Source: DASQFQ01 sp963811595
GTDB taxonomy: Bacteria; Actinomycetota; Thermoleophilia; Solirubrobacterales; Solirubrobacteraceae
Direction: 5' to 3'
Length of the DNA: 64,000 nucleotides
Assembly: GCA_963811595.1 (NCBI GenBank)
Contig: CAWERW010000005.1
Location: 62,001-126,000 of the forward strand
Positions within the stretch are counted from its first letter, which is position 1; every line of letters starts with the position of its first letter. Below, piece by piece: positions 53,128 through 60,602 of the stretch. The notes under the pieces were generated by a model. The model made no database searches. It saw nothing but the letters and a program-made list of their open reading frames with translations, and had not been told where the DNA came from. Both the position numbers and the translations under genes were made by a program.

Positions 53128-53161
53128 CCCCGACGCGCGGCGGAAGGGCCGCGCGCCGGGG
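53128..53161. terminator. Hairpin after the small hydrophobic ORF
   Basis: Arms CCCCGACGCGCGGC and GCCGCGCGCCGGGG around GGAAGG, 13 of 14 positions pairing. It lies between the small ORF and the MMPL gene and has no T-tract. Confidence 0.55.
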
Positions 53162-53234
53162 TGAGGACAACCGAACCGATGGACGGCGGTTCGCCGCCTG
53201 GAAGGGTCTCCGGACCACTGCCAGGGTGAATCGC

Positions 53235-55442
53235 ATGCAGAAGAACAACCTCGCCGCCCGCGCCGGGCGCTGGAGCGCGCAGCACCGGAAGCGCGCCATT
53301 CTCGGATGGATCCTCTTCGTCGTGCTGGCCACCGTGGTCGGCGGCTCCGTCGGCCAACGCATGCTGGCGGACGAGGACATGGGCAACGGGGAGTCGAAGC
53401 GCGCCGACCAGGCGGTCGCCGCCGCCGGCTTCCCGAAGGAGTCGGGCGAGCAGGTGCTCGTCCAGGCCAAGGGCGGCGAGATCGCGAACGACGACCAGCG
53501 CTTCACCGCCGCCGTCGACGACGTCGTCAAGCGGCTCGAGGCGACCCCGCACGTCACCGAGGTCGAGTCCCCCTACGCGAAGGGCAACGAGGGCCAGCTC
53601 TCGCGCGACGACAGCGCCGCGCTCGTCACCTTCAAGCTCAAGGGCGAGGACGACACCGCCGAGGACCGCGTCGGCGCCACGCTCGCCGCCACCGCGGCCG
53701 CCCAGAAGGCGCAGCCCGACCTGCGCATCGAGCAGTTCGGCGACGCGAGCGCCGGCAAGGCCCTGTCGGCCGCCTTCAAGAAGGACTTCGAGCGGGCCGA
53801 GTTCCTCTCGCTGCCGATCACGCTCGTGATCCTCATCGTCGCCTTCGGCTCGCTCGTCGCCGCCGGGCTCCCGCTCGTGCTCGCGCTGACCGCGGTCATG
53901 GGCACGATCGGCCTGCTCGGTCCGGTCTCCCAGCTCGTCGCGCTCGACGAGGCGATCTCGTCGGTGGTGCTGCTCGTCGGCCTCGCGGTCGGCGTCGACT
54001 ACTGCATGTTCTACGTGCGGCGCGAGATGGAGGAACGCGATTCCGGCAAGGGCCCGGAGGCGGCGCTCGAAGCCGCCGCGGCCACCTCCGGCCGCGCCGT
54101 GCTCATCTCCGGCATCACGGTCATCGTGGCGATGGCGGGCATGTTCCTCGCCGGCTCCCCGGTCTTCCTCTCCTTCGGCATCGGCACCATCCTGGTCGTC
54201 GCGGTCGCCGTCATCGGCTCGCTCACGGTGCTGCCCGCGATGCTCTCCTGGCTCGGCGAGAAGGGCTGGACCGAGAAGGGCCGCGTGCCCTACATCGGCA
54301 AGCTGCGCCACCGCAACCACGGCGAGTCGCGCGTGTGGGGAGCGATCCTGGACCGCGTGCTGAAGCGGCCGCTGCTCTCAGCGGTGCTGTCCGGCGGCCT
54401 GATGGTCGCGCTCGCCATCCCCGCCCTCGGCATGCACACGATCAACCCGGGCGTCGCGGGCCTGCCGCGCAGCCTGCCGATCATGCAGACCTACGATCGC
54501 ATCCAGGCCGCGTTCCCCGGCGGCCCGCTCCCCGCGGTCGTGGTCGTCGAGGCCGACGACGTGCAGGCGCCCGCCGTGCAGGCCGGGATCGCGAAGCTGC
54601 AGGACGTCGCCGCCGACACGAAGGGCATGGGCCAGCCGATCACGGTCACGACCAACCCGGACAACACGCTCGCGATGGTCAGCATCCCGCTGGCGGGCGA
54701 CGGCACCGACACGACCTCCGAGGCCGCGCTCGCGCGACTGCGCGGGGACGTGGTCCCGCAGACGCTCGGGGCGATACCGGGCGCCGAGGTCAACGTGACC
54801 GGCATGACCGCCGGCTCGAAGGACTTCAACGACACGATCAAGTCACGGCTGCCGCTCGTGTTCGCGTTCGTCCTCGGCCTCGCGTTCATCCTGCTGCTGG
54901 TGACGTTCCGGTCGATCGTCGTGCCGATCAAGGCGATCATCCTCAACCTGCTGTCGGTCGGCGCGTCCTACGGGATCCTCACGCTCGTGTTCCAGGACGG
55001 GCACGGCGAGAGCCTGCTCGACTTCACGTCGCTGGGCGGGATCACCTCGTGGCTGCCGCTGTTCCTGTTCGTGATCCTGTTCGGGCTCTCGATGGACTAC
55101 CACGTGTTCATCCTCAGCCGGATCCGCGAGGCGGTCGACGGCGGGATGAGTACCGACCGCGCCGTCGCCCACGGCATCAAGCAGACCGCCGGCGTGGTCA
55201 CGAGCGCGGCGATCGTGATGGTCGCGGTGTTCGCGATCTTCGCGACGCTGAGCTCGCTCGAGTTCAAGCAGATGGGCGTCGGCCTGGCGGCCGCGATCCT
55301 GATCGACGCGACCGTCGTGCGCGCGGTGCTGCTGCCCGCGACGATGAAGCTGCTGGGCGACTGGAACTGGTACCTGCCCAAGCGGCTCAGCTGGCTGCCG
55401 GAGCTCCAGCACGAGCGGACCCCGGAGCCGGCGAAGGCGTAG
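53235..55442 (+). CDS. MMPL/RND family exporter
   Basis: A 735-residue transporter with two extracytoplasmic loops and about 12 helices. Both proton-relay motifs are present: VGLAVGVDYCMFYVRREMEE and ILFGLSMDYHVFILSRIREAV. It resembles the exporter at 14807 in layout but is clearly a different subtype (longer first loop, conserved GADE-like start LADEDMGNGESKRAD). The ATG at 53235 is preferred because AGGGTGA sits 5-8 nt upstream; an in-frame GTG at 53226 is possible. Substrate unknown; lipids or drugs are typical. A lipoprotein gene follows 11 bp downstream. Confidence 0.93.
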   Translation: MQKNNLAARAGRWSAQHRKRAILGWILFVVLATVVGGSVGQRMLADEDMGNGESKRADQAVAAAGFPKESGEQVLVQAKGGEIANDDQRFTAAVDDVVKRLEATPHVTEVESPYAKGNEGQLSRDDSAALVTFKLKGEDDTAEDRVGATLAATAAAQKAQPDLRIEQFGDASAGKALSAAFKKDFERAEFLSLPITLVILIVAFGSLVAAGLPLVLALTAVMGTIGLLGPVSQLVALDEAISSVVLLVGLAVGVDYCMFYVRREMEERDSGKGPEAALEAAAATSGRAVLISGITVIVAMAGMFLAGSPVFLSFGIGTILVVAVAVIGSLTVLPAMLSWLGEKGWTEKGRVPYIGKLRHRNHGESRVWGAILDRVLKRPLLSAVLSGGLMVALAIPALGMHTINPGVAGLPRSLPIMQTYDRIQAAFPGGPLPAVVVVEADDVQAPAVQAGIAKLQDVAADTKGMGQPITVTTNPDNTLAMVSIPLAGDGTDTTSEAALARLRGDVVPQTLGAIPGAEVNVTGMTAGSKDFNDTIKSRLPLVFAFVLGLAFILLLVTFRSIVVPIKAIILNLLSVGASYGILTLVFQDGHGESLLDFTSLGGITSWLPLFLFVILFGLSMDYHVFILSRIREAVDGGMSTDRAVAHGIKQTAGVVTSAAIVMVAVFAIFATLSSLEFKQMGVGLAAAILIDATVVRAVLLPATMKLLGDWNWYLPKRLSWLPELQHERTPEPAKA

Positions 55443-55445
55443 CGT
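55440..55445 (+). promoter_or_regulatory. -10 element TAGCGT for the lipoprotein gene
   Basis: TAGCGT begins with the MMPL stop codon TAG and ends 8 nt before the lipoprotein ATG. Confidence 0.35.
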
Positions 55446-55453
55446 GTCGCCGC

Positions 55454-55888
55454 ATGCGTGCGCGTGCGGCGATCGCCCTTCTCCTCCTGACGCCCGTCGC
55501 CGGCTGCGGCGGCGGGCTGTCGGAGGGTGAGCTGGTCGCCGAGGGCGACAAGATCTGCAAGCGCGTCAACGAGCAGATCGCGAAGGAGCCCGAGCCGGTC
55601 AACGCCCAGGACCTCGCGGCGCTCGCGAAGAAGACCGTCGAGATCTCCGACCCGGCGATCGAGGACATGGAGGCGCTCGAGCCGCCGGGCGACCTCGAGG
55701 CCGACTTCGAGAAGTTCGTCGCGAGCCTGAAGAAGCAGCGCGACCTGACCGAGAAGATCGGCGAGGCGGCCGACAACGGCGACACCGCCGCGATCGAGAA
55801 GCTCGGCGCGGACGCGCAGAAGGCCCAGGCCGAGTACCGGCGGCTGTCGGACAAGATCGGCTTCAAGGAGTGCGGCGGAAGCGGCTGA
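55454..55888 (+). CDS. Small helical lipoprotein
   Basis: A 144-residue protein with a lipoprotein signal (RARAAIALLLLTPVAGCGGG; lipobox VAGC). The mature part is highly charged and helical, with an acidic-basic pattern suggestive of a helical bundle (ELVAEGDKICKRVNEQIAKE, DLAALAKKTVEIS, KKQRDLTEKIGEAADNG). A Cys near each end (ICKR, KECGG) may form a disulfide. Proteins of this pattern are common in actinobacteria without known role. It may assist the MMPL exporter encoded just upstream, but a separate -10 element means this is only a guess. Confidence 0.82.
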   Translation: MRARAAIALLLLTPVAGCGGGLSEGELVAEGDKICKRVNEQIAKEPEPVNAQDLAALAKKTVEISDPAIEDMEALEPPGDLEADFEKFVASLKKQRDLTEKIGEAADNGDTAAIEKLGADAQKAQAEYRRLSDKIGFKECGGSG

Positions 55889-55945
55889 GCGAAAGTCCCC
55901 GTACGCTCCCCGGCGTGTTCGAGCAATGGGGAAAGGGGAGCTGAC

Positions 55946-56977
55946 GTGGCGCGCTTCGGGGTGCTGACCGGCGGGGGCGACTGCCCGGGGCTCAACGCGG
56001 TGATCCGGGCGATCGTCCGCCGCGGCAACCAGCACGGGCACGAGCTGTTCGGCTATCGCTACGGCTGGGCCGGCGCGCTCAGCGGCGACGGCGACGAGCT
56101 GACCGCCGACGTCACGCGCGGGATCCTGCACCGCGGCGGGACGATCCTCGGCACGTCGCGGACGAACCCGTACAAGGAGGACGACGGGCTCGAGCGCGTG
56201 AAGGCCTCGATGGAGCAGCACAACCTCGACGGGCTTATCCCGATCGGCGGCGAGGACACGCTCGGCGTCGCCGGCCGCCTGTCGGAGGACGGCGTCGACG
56301 TCGTCGGCGTGCCGAAGACGATCGACAACGACCTCGCCGGCACCGACTTCACGTTCGGCTTCCAGACCGCGGTGCAGATCGCCACCGACGCGATCGACCG
56401 CCTGCACACGACCGCCGAGTCGCACAACCGCGTGATCGTCGTCGAGGTCATGGGCCGCCACGCGGGCTGGATCGCGTGCTACGCCGGGATGGCCGGCGGC
56501 GCCGACGTGATCCTCGTCCCCGAGCGCCCGTTCGACATCGAGGAGGTGTGCGAGCGCGTGCGCAACCGCGCGCGCGGCGGGCGCACGTTCTCGATCGTCG
56601 TCGTCGCCGAGGGCGCGACGCCGAAGGACGGCGACGTCGTCTCCGAGCACGCGGGCGCGACCGACGCGTTCGGCCACGAGCGCCTGGGCGGCATCGCGGT
56701 CCACCTCGAGCGCGAGATCGAGGCGCGCACGGGTTTCGAGTCGCGCATGACCATCCTCGGGCACGTGCAGCGCGGCGGCTCGCCGCTCGCCTACGACCGC
56801 GTGCTCGGCACGCGCTTCGGGGTCGCGGCGATGGACGCGGCGAACGAGGGGAACTTCGGCAAGATGGTCGCGCTGCGCGGGACCGAGATCGAGGCCGTCC
56901 CGCTCGCCGACGCGCTCGCCGAGCCCAAGCTCCTGGACCCGCGGCTGTTCGAGACGGCCGAAGTGTTCTTCGGGTAG
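55946..56977 (+). CDS. 6-phosphofructokinase, predicted PPi-dependent (group III)
   Basis: A 343-residue phosphofructokinase. Nucleotide/phosphate loop GVLTGGGDCPGLNAVIRAI, substrate loop VPKTIDNDLAGTDFTFGF and VEVMGRHAGWIA are intact. The donor-specificity positions read Gly-Gly-Glu-Asp104 and Pro-Lys124-Thr-Ile-Asp. From the family literature, Asp at 104 and Lys at 124 mark pyrophosphate-dependent enzymes such as that of Amycolatopsis, while ATP enzymes have Gly at 104. It would catalyse reversible conversion of fructose 6-phosphate to the 1,6-bisphosphate using PPi. GTG start with an AGGGGAG ribosome site. Confidence 0.93.
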   Translation: MARFGVLTGGGDCPGLNAVIRAIVRRGNQHGHELFGYRYGWAGALSGDGDELTADVTRGILHRGGTILGTSRTNPYKEDDGLERVKASMEQHNLDGLIPIGGEDTLGVAGRLSEDGVDVVGVPKTIDNDLAGTDFTFGFQTAVQIATDAIDRLHTTAESHNRVIVVEVMGRHAGWIACYAGMAGGADVILVPERPFDIEEVCERVRNRARGGRTFSIVVVAEGATPKDGDVVSEHAGATDAFGHERLGGIAVHLEREIEARTGFESRMTILGHVQRGGSPLAYDRVLGTRFGVAAMDAANEGNFGKMVALRGTEIEAVPLADALAEPKLLDPRLFETAEVFFG

Positions 56978-56983
56978 TAGCGT
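56978..56983 (+). promoter_or_regulatory. -10 element TAGCGT for the SPW-like membrane gene
   Basis: TAGCGT ends 7 nt before the GTG at 56991, directly after the phosphofructokinase stop. Confidence 0.4.
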
Positions 56984-56990
56984 CCCGCGC

Positions 56991-57380
56991 GTGTTCAAGC
57001 AGGGGCCGGTCCCGGCGTTCGTCCACGGGATCATCGAGTACCTGGCCGCGATCCTCTTCATCGCTGCGCCGTTCATCTTCACGTTCGACGAGGACTCGGC
57101 CGTGGCGGTCTCGATCATCGTCGGCGTGCTGATCCTGATCATCGCGGCGTGCACGCACTGGAAGACCGGGCTGATCCACTCGATCCCCGTGCAGGCGCAC
57201 GTGATGCTCGACTACATCCTCGCGATCTTCCTGATCGCCTCGCCGTTCATCCTCGGCTTCTCCGACGACGGGACGGCGGCCGCGTTCTTCATCGTGATCG
57301 GTGTCGTGCACCTGCTGCTGACCATCGCGACCCGCTTCGTCGCGGACGAGAGTGTTCGAAGCCGTCCACGCGCGGGGTGA
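56991..57380 (+). CDS. SPW-repeat-like four-helix membrane protein
   Basis: A 129-residue membrane protein with two similar helix pairs: FVHGIIEYLAAILFIAAPFIFTF with SIIVGVLILIIAACTHW, and AHVMLDYILAIFLIASPFILGF with AFFIVIGVVHLLLTIATRF. The APF/SPF motif after each first helix matches the SPW-repeat family, whose role is unknown. The internal duplication is clear by eye. GTG start. Its 3' end overlaps the pcaB start by 29 bp. Confidence 0.82.
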   Translation: MFKQGPVPAFVHGIIEYLAAILFIAAPFIFTFDEDSAVAVSIIVGVLILIIAACTHWKTGLIHSIPVQAHVMLDYILAIFLIASPFILGFSDDGTAAAFFIVIGVVHLLLTIATRFVADESVRSRPRAG

Positions 57381-58614
57381 GGCGGCCGCCGCCGTCTCCG
57401 GCGGCGCGTGGCTGCAGGCGATGCTCGACGCCGAGGCGGCGCTCGCGCGTGCGCTCGCGAGCGCGGGCGTGATCGCCGCGGCGGAGGCCGAGGCGATCGC
57501 CGCCGCCTGCGTCGCGGAGCGCTTCGACGCCGCCGTGATCGCCGCCGCCGCGGCGGGCTCCGGCAACCCGGTCGTGCCGCTGAAGGCGGCGCTGACCGAG
57601 GCGGTCGAGGGCCCCGCCGCCGCGCACGTGCACCGCGGAGCGACGAGCCAGGACATCCTGGACACCGCCGCCATGCTCGTGGCGGCGCGCGCGCTCGAGC
57701 CGCTGCTCGACGACCTGCTGGCCGCGCGCGGCGCCGCGGGCGAGCTCGCGCGCGAGCACCGCGACACGCCGATGGCGGGCCGCACGCTGCTCCAGCAGGC
57801 GGTGCCGACCACGTTCGGGCTCAAGGCCGCGGGCTGGATGGCGGGGCTCGAGGACGCGCGGCGGTGGCTCAACGAGCTGCGCGTCGAGCGGCTCGCCGCC
57901 CAGCTCGGCGGCGCGGCGGGCACGCTCGCCTCGCTCGGCGAGGCCGGGCCGGCCGTGGCGTCGGCGTACGCGGAGGAGCTCGGGCTGCCCGAGCCGGTGC
58001 TGCCCTGGCACACGCTGCGCGGGCGCGTCGGCGAGCTGGCGAGCGCGCTGGCGGTGACGTCGGGCGCGGTCGCGAAGGTCGCACGCGACGTCGTGCTGCT
58101 CTCCCAGACCGAGGTCGCCGAGGTGCGCGAGGCCGTGGGCGGCGGCTCGTCGGCGATGCCGCACAAGCGCAACCCGGTGGCGGCGATCTGCGCGCTCGCC
58201 TGCGCGCAGCAGGCGCCGGGGCTGGCGGCGACGCTGCTCGCCGCGATGGCGCACGAGCACGAGCGCGCGGCCGGGTCGTGGCACGCCGAGTGGCGGCCGC
58301 TGTCGGAGCTGCTGAGCTCGACCGGCTCCGCGGTCGCGTGGCTGCGCGAGTCGCTCGAGGGGCTCGAGGCCGATCCGCAGCGGATGCGCGCCAACCTCGG
58401 CGCGACCGGCGGGCGGATGCTGGCCGAGCGCGTGAAGGGCGAGGTCGACGCGGCGGCGCTCGACACCGCGCTGCAGGCCGGCGACTTCCCGGCCGCGCTC
58501 GCGGAGCTGGTCGGCGAGCAGCGCGCGGCCGAGCTGCTCGACCCCGCCGGCTACCTCGGCTCGGCGGGCGCGCTCGTCGACCGGGCGCTCGACTTCTACG
58601 ACCGGGAGGGCTGA
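57352..58614 (+). CDS. pcaB: 3-carboxy-cis,cis-muconate cycloisomerase
   Basis: A 420-residue member of the fumarase/aspartase superfamily. The superfamily signature GGGSSAMPHKRNPVAA is near residue 265. HVHRGATSQDILDTA near 88-102 and LAREHRDTPMAGRTLLQQAVPTTFGLKAAGW near 125-160 are typical of PcaB. The enzyme lactonises beta-carboxymuconate in the protocatechuate branch of the beta-ketoadipate pathway. The next gene (TGATG overlap) encodes the following enzyme, confirming the role. No pcaGH, pcaD or pcaIJ gene is in the window. GTG start within the preceding membrane-protein gene. Confidence 0.93.
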   Translation: MFEAVHARGEAAAAVSGGAWLQAMLDAEAALARALASAGVIAAAEAEAIAAACVAERFDAAVIAAAAAGSGNPVVPLKAALTEAVEGPAAAHVHRGATSQDILDTAAMLVAARALEPLLDDLLAARGAAGELAREHRDTPMAGRTLLQQAVPTTFGLKAAGWMAGLEDARRWLNELRVERLAAQLGGAAGTLASLGEAGPAVASAYAEELGLPEPVLPWHTLRGRVGELASALAVTSGAVAKVARDVVLLSQTEVAEVREAVGGGSSAMPHKRNPVAAICALACAQQAPGLAATLLAAMAHEHERAAGSWHAEWRPLSELLSSTGSAVAWLRESLEGLEADPQRMRANLGATGGRMLAERVKGEVDAAALDTALQAGDFPAALAELVGEQRAAELLDPAGYLGSAGALVDRALDFYDREG

Positions 58615-58964
58615 TGGACGAGGGCGAGCGCACGCGCCGCGAGGTGCTGGGCGACGAGCACGTGGACCGCGCGCTGGACGCCGCGTCGGAGTACGCGCGG
58701 CCGTTCCAGGACTACCTGACGAACATCGCGTGGGGCGAGGTGTGGGCGCGCCCGGGGCTCGACCGGCGCACGCGCTCGTGCCTCACGATCGCGCTGCTGA
58801 CCGCGCTGGGGGCGGAGAACGAGCTGCCGATGCACCTGCAGGCGGGCCTGCGCAACGGGCTCACGCCGGACGAGATCCGCGAGATCATCATCCACGCGGG
58901 GCTCTACGCCGGGATCCCCAAGGCGAACGGCGCGATGAAGCTCGCCGACGAGGCGTTCGGCTAG
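58614..58964 (+). CDS. pcaC: 4-carboxymuconolactone decarboxylase
   Basis: A 116-residue protein of the CMD/AhpD-like family. The segments RREVLGDEHVDRALDAASEYARPFQDYLTNIAWGEVWARPGLDRRTRSCLTIA and ENELPMHLQAGLRNGLTPDEIREIIIHAGLYAGIPKANGA match PcaC, with the catalytic Glu and His in helix three. It lacks the CxxC of AhpD-type peroxidases. It decarboxylates the product of PcaB to the enol-lactone. The length fits stand-alone PcaC rather than the PcaCD fusion found in some actinobacteria. Confidence 0.93.
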   Translation: MDEGERTRREVLGDEHVDRALDAASEYARPFQDYLTNIAWGEVWARPGLDRRTRSCLTIALLTALGAENELPMHLQAGLRNGLTPDEIREIIIHAGLYAGIPKANGAMKLADEAFG

Positions 58965-58972
58965 CGAGGCCG

Positions 58973-60043
58973 CTAGAGCGGGTCGCGCAGCACCGGGCAG
59001 GACATGCAGCGAGGGCCGCCGCGGCCCGTGCCGAGCTCGGAGCCGGCGATCAGCACGACCTCGATCCCCTCCTCGGCGAGCCGCGCGTTGGTCTCCGTGT
59101 TGCGCTCGTAGGCGACGACGAGGCCGGGCGCCAGGGCGAGCGTGTTGTTGCCGTCGTCCCACTGCTCGCGCTCGGCGGTGACGGGGTCGAGGCCCGTGTC
59201 GATCACCCGCACCTCGCCGATGTCGAGCGCGCGGGCCGCGGCGGCGAGGAACGGCTCGCGCTCGCCGACGCCGCCCGGCTTGACCACGTAGGTCTCGAGC
59301 GTGTCCGCGAGCGGCGGGTACATGACGACGGCGTCGCGGTCGACCATCGTGCAGACGGTGTCGAGGTGCATGGTCGCGCGGTCCTGGGAGATCGGGACCG
59401 CGAGCACGGCGTGCGCCGAGCCGGCCAGGAACAGCCGCTGGGCGAACGCCTCGACCCCGGCCGGGCTCGTGCGCTGGCCGACGCCGATCGCGAGCACGCC
59501 GGGCGCGAGCACGAGCACGTCGCCGCCCTCGAGCCACGCCTGGTCGGCCGGGCTGCCGCCGTAGAGGAGCTCGGTGCCGGCGAAGCGCGGGTGGTGGCGG
59601 TAGATCGCGCCGGTGATGGCGCTCTCGCGCCGGCGCGCCGCCATCGCGAGCTGGGTCACGGCGACGCCGTGCTCGAGCCAGACCGCCGAGTCGCGGGTGA
59701 ACATCAGGTTCGGCAGCGGCCGGATCACGAACGACTGCGGCTCGACCATGTGCTCGACGAGCCCGCCGGGGTGGACGGGCAGCTCCTCGCGCGCCATCCC
59801 CGCCATCAGCACCCACGCGAGGTCGGCCGAGGGGAGCGCGCCCAGGTGCTGGCGCAGCGCCGGCACGAGCGCCGGCCCGATCATGTCGGGCCGCAGCGCG
59901 CTCTCGAGCAGCTGGTCGCGCGCCTCGGGGATGTCGAGCACCTCGATGAGCAGCTCGTGCAGGTAGAGCACCTCGACGTCGTGCGCGCGCAGCGTCTCGG
60001 CGAACTGGTCGTGCTCCTCCTGCGCGCGCTCGAGCCACGGCAC
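58973..60043 (-). CDS. arcA: Arginine deiminase, 5' end without a usable start codon
   Basis: An enzyme converting arginine to citrulline and ammonia. From the first in-frame start (GTG 60043) 356 residues remain: FTRDSAVWLEHG and VWLEGGDVLVLAPG-type segments, EGGD (substrate Asp/Glu), MHLDTVCTMVD (catalytic His and Asp) and the C-terminal GGPRCMSCPVLRD with the nucleophilic Cys. Intact homologues have about 400 residues, starting near MGVHSEVGRLRTVVLHRP. That N-terminal part is still encoded upstream (to about 60154) but without ATG, GTG or TTG. No arcB, arcC or arcD gene is present. Activity depends on whether an unusual codon or the GTG is used. Confidence 0.85.
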   Translation of the reverse strand: MPWLERAQEEHDQFAETLRAHDVEVLYLHELLIEVLDIPEARDQLLESALRPDMIGPALVPALRQHLGALPSADLAWVLMAGMAREELPVHPGGLVEHMVEPQSFVIRPLPNLMFTRDSAVWLEHGVAVTQLAMAARRRESAITGAIYRHHPRFAGTELLYGGSPADQAWLEGGDVLVLAPGVLAIGVGQRTSPAGVEAFAQRLFLAGSAHAVLAVPISQDRATMHLDTVCTMVDRDAVVMYPPLADTLETYVVKPGGVGEREPFLAAAARALDIGEVRVIDTGLDPVTAEREQWDDGNNTLALAPGLVVAYERNTETNARLAEEGIEVVLIAGSELGTGRGGPRCMSCPVLRDPL

Positions 60044-60154
60044 GCCGTCGAACAGCAGGTCGTCGTTGTTGCGCGGCGTCAGCCGCGCCAGCTCGGGCCC
60101 GGGGCGGTGCAGGACGACCGTCCGCAGCCGCCCGACCTCGCTCCCGACCCCGTG
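60044..60154 (-). other. Conserved N-terminal coding stretch of arginine deiminase lacking a start codon
   Basis: In frame with arcA this encodes HGVGSEVGRLRTVVLHRP and then ARLTPRNNDDLLFDG, the expected N-terminus of the family. Reading back, the frame stays open to a TAG at 60181-60179 with no ATG, GTG or TTG; only ATC and CTG codons could serve. The lost start coincides with the beginning of the duplicated permease remnant. Confidence 0.8.
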
Positions 60155-60171
60155 TTGATGATCGCCGATGC

Positions 60172-60591
60172 GACGACGCTATCGGTGTGGGGGCGCACGT
60201 GGCAGGCCGATGTCTACCTGCTGCTCGGCGGTCTCGCGCTCGGCGTCGCGACGGGCCTCGCCGCCGCGATGTTCTGCGCGACCCGCCCGGGCTCGCTCGC
60301 CACGCGCGCGCTCGAGACGCTCGCGCTGATCCTCTACTCGACGCCCGTGTACCTGGAGCTACGTCCCGGTGGCCTCGCTGGTCGGCGGGTGGGCTCCCAC
60401 GTTCGCGATCAATGGTGCTGGTCGAGTTCGTGTTCTTCATCCCCGGCTTCCTCGGCCTGTCGAGGCGCGCCTTCGGCCAGGCGCTCGCGCTGTGGACGGC
60501 GCTGCTGATCGTGCTCGTCAGCGCGCTGGCAGACGTGGCGCTCGCCATGCTCGACCCGCGGGTGCGCTCGACCGGACGACCTGTCGGCTAG
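60172..60591 (+). pseudogene. Decayed partial copy of the downstream ABC permease
   Basis: Three pieces match the intact permease at 60603-61505 in order. The first reads WQADVYLLLGGLALGVATG through LILYSTPVYL, the second SYVPVASLVGGWAPTFAI and the third MVLVEFVFFIPGFLGLSRR to the C-terminus GRPVG. Compared with the intact gene it lacks the first ~60 codons, an internal block of about 90 codons after VYL, two bases before MVLVE (a frameshift) and about 15 codons after the RRAFGQ region. The last 47 bp are identical to the intact copy. It cannot encode a working permease. Confidence 0.88.
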
Positions 60592-60595
60592 GCGC
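60549..60595 (+). repeat. 47-bp direct repeat, copy 1
   Basis: Identical over 47 bp to 61463-61509. It covers the last codons and stop of the decayed permease copy plus four bases. Confidence 0.9.
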
Positions 60596-60602
60596 GGGGA
60601 CA

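Noticed and set aside
53226..53234. GTG at 53226 as the start of the second MMPL exporter
   Set aside because: It overlaps the AGGGTGA that is well spaced as ribosome site for the ATG at 53235.
58614..58964. AhpD-like alkylhydroperoxidase as identity of the small CMD-fold protein
   Set aside because: The CxxC redox motif is absent and the gene directly follows pcaB with overlap; PcaC fits fully.
60172..60591. A second functional permease gene forming a DppBC-like pair with the downstream permease
   Set aside because: The sequence has internal block losses and a frameshift relative to the intact copy and lacks the N-terminal helix and EAA loop.
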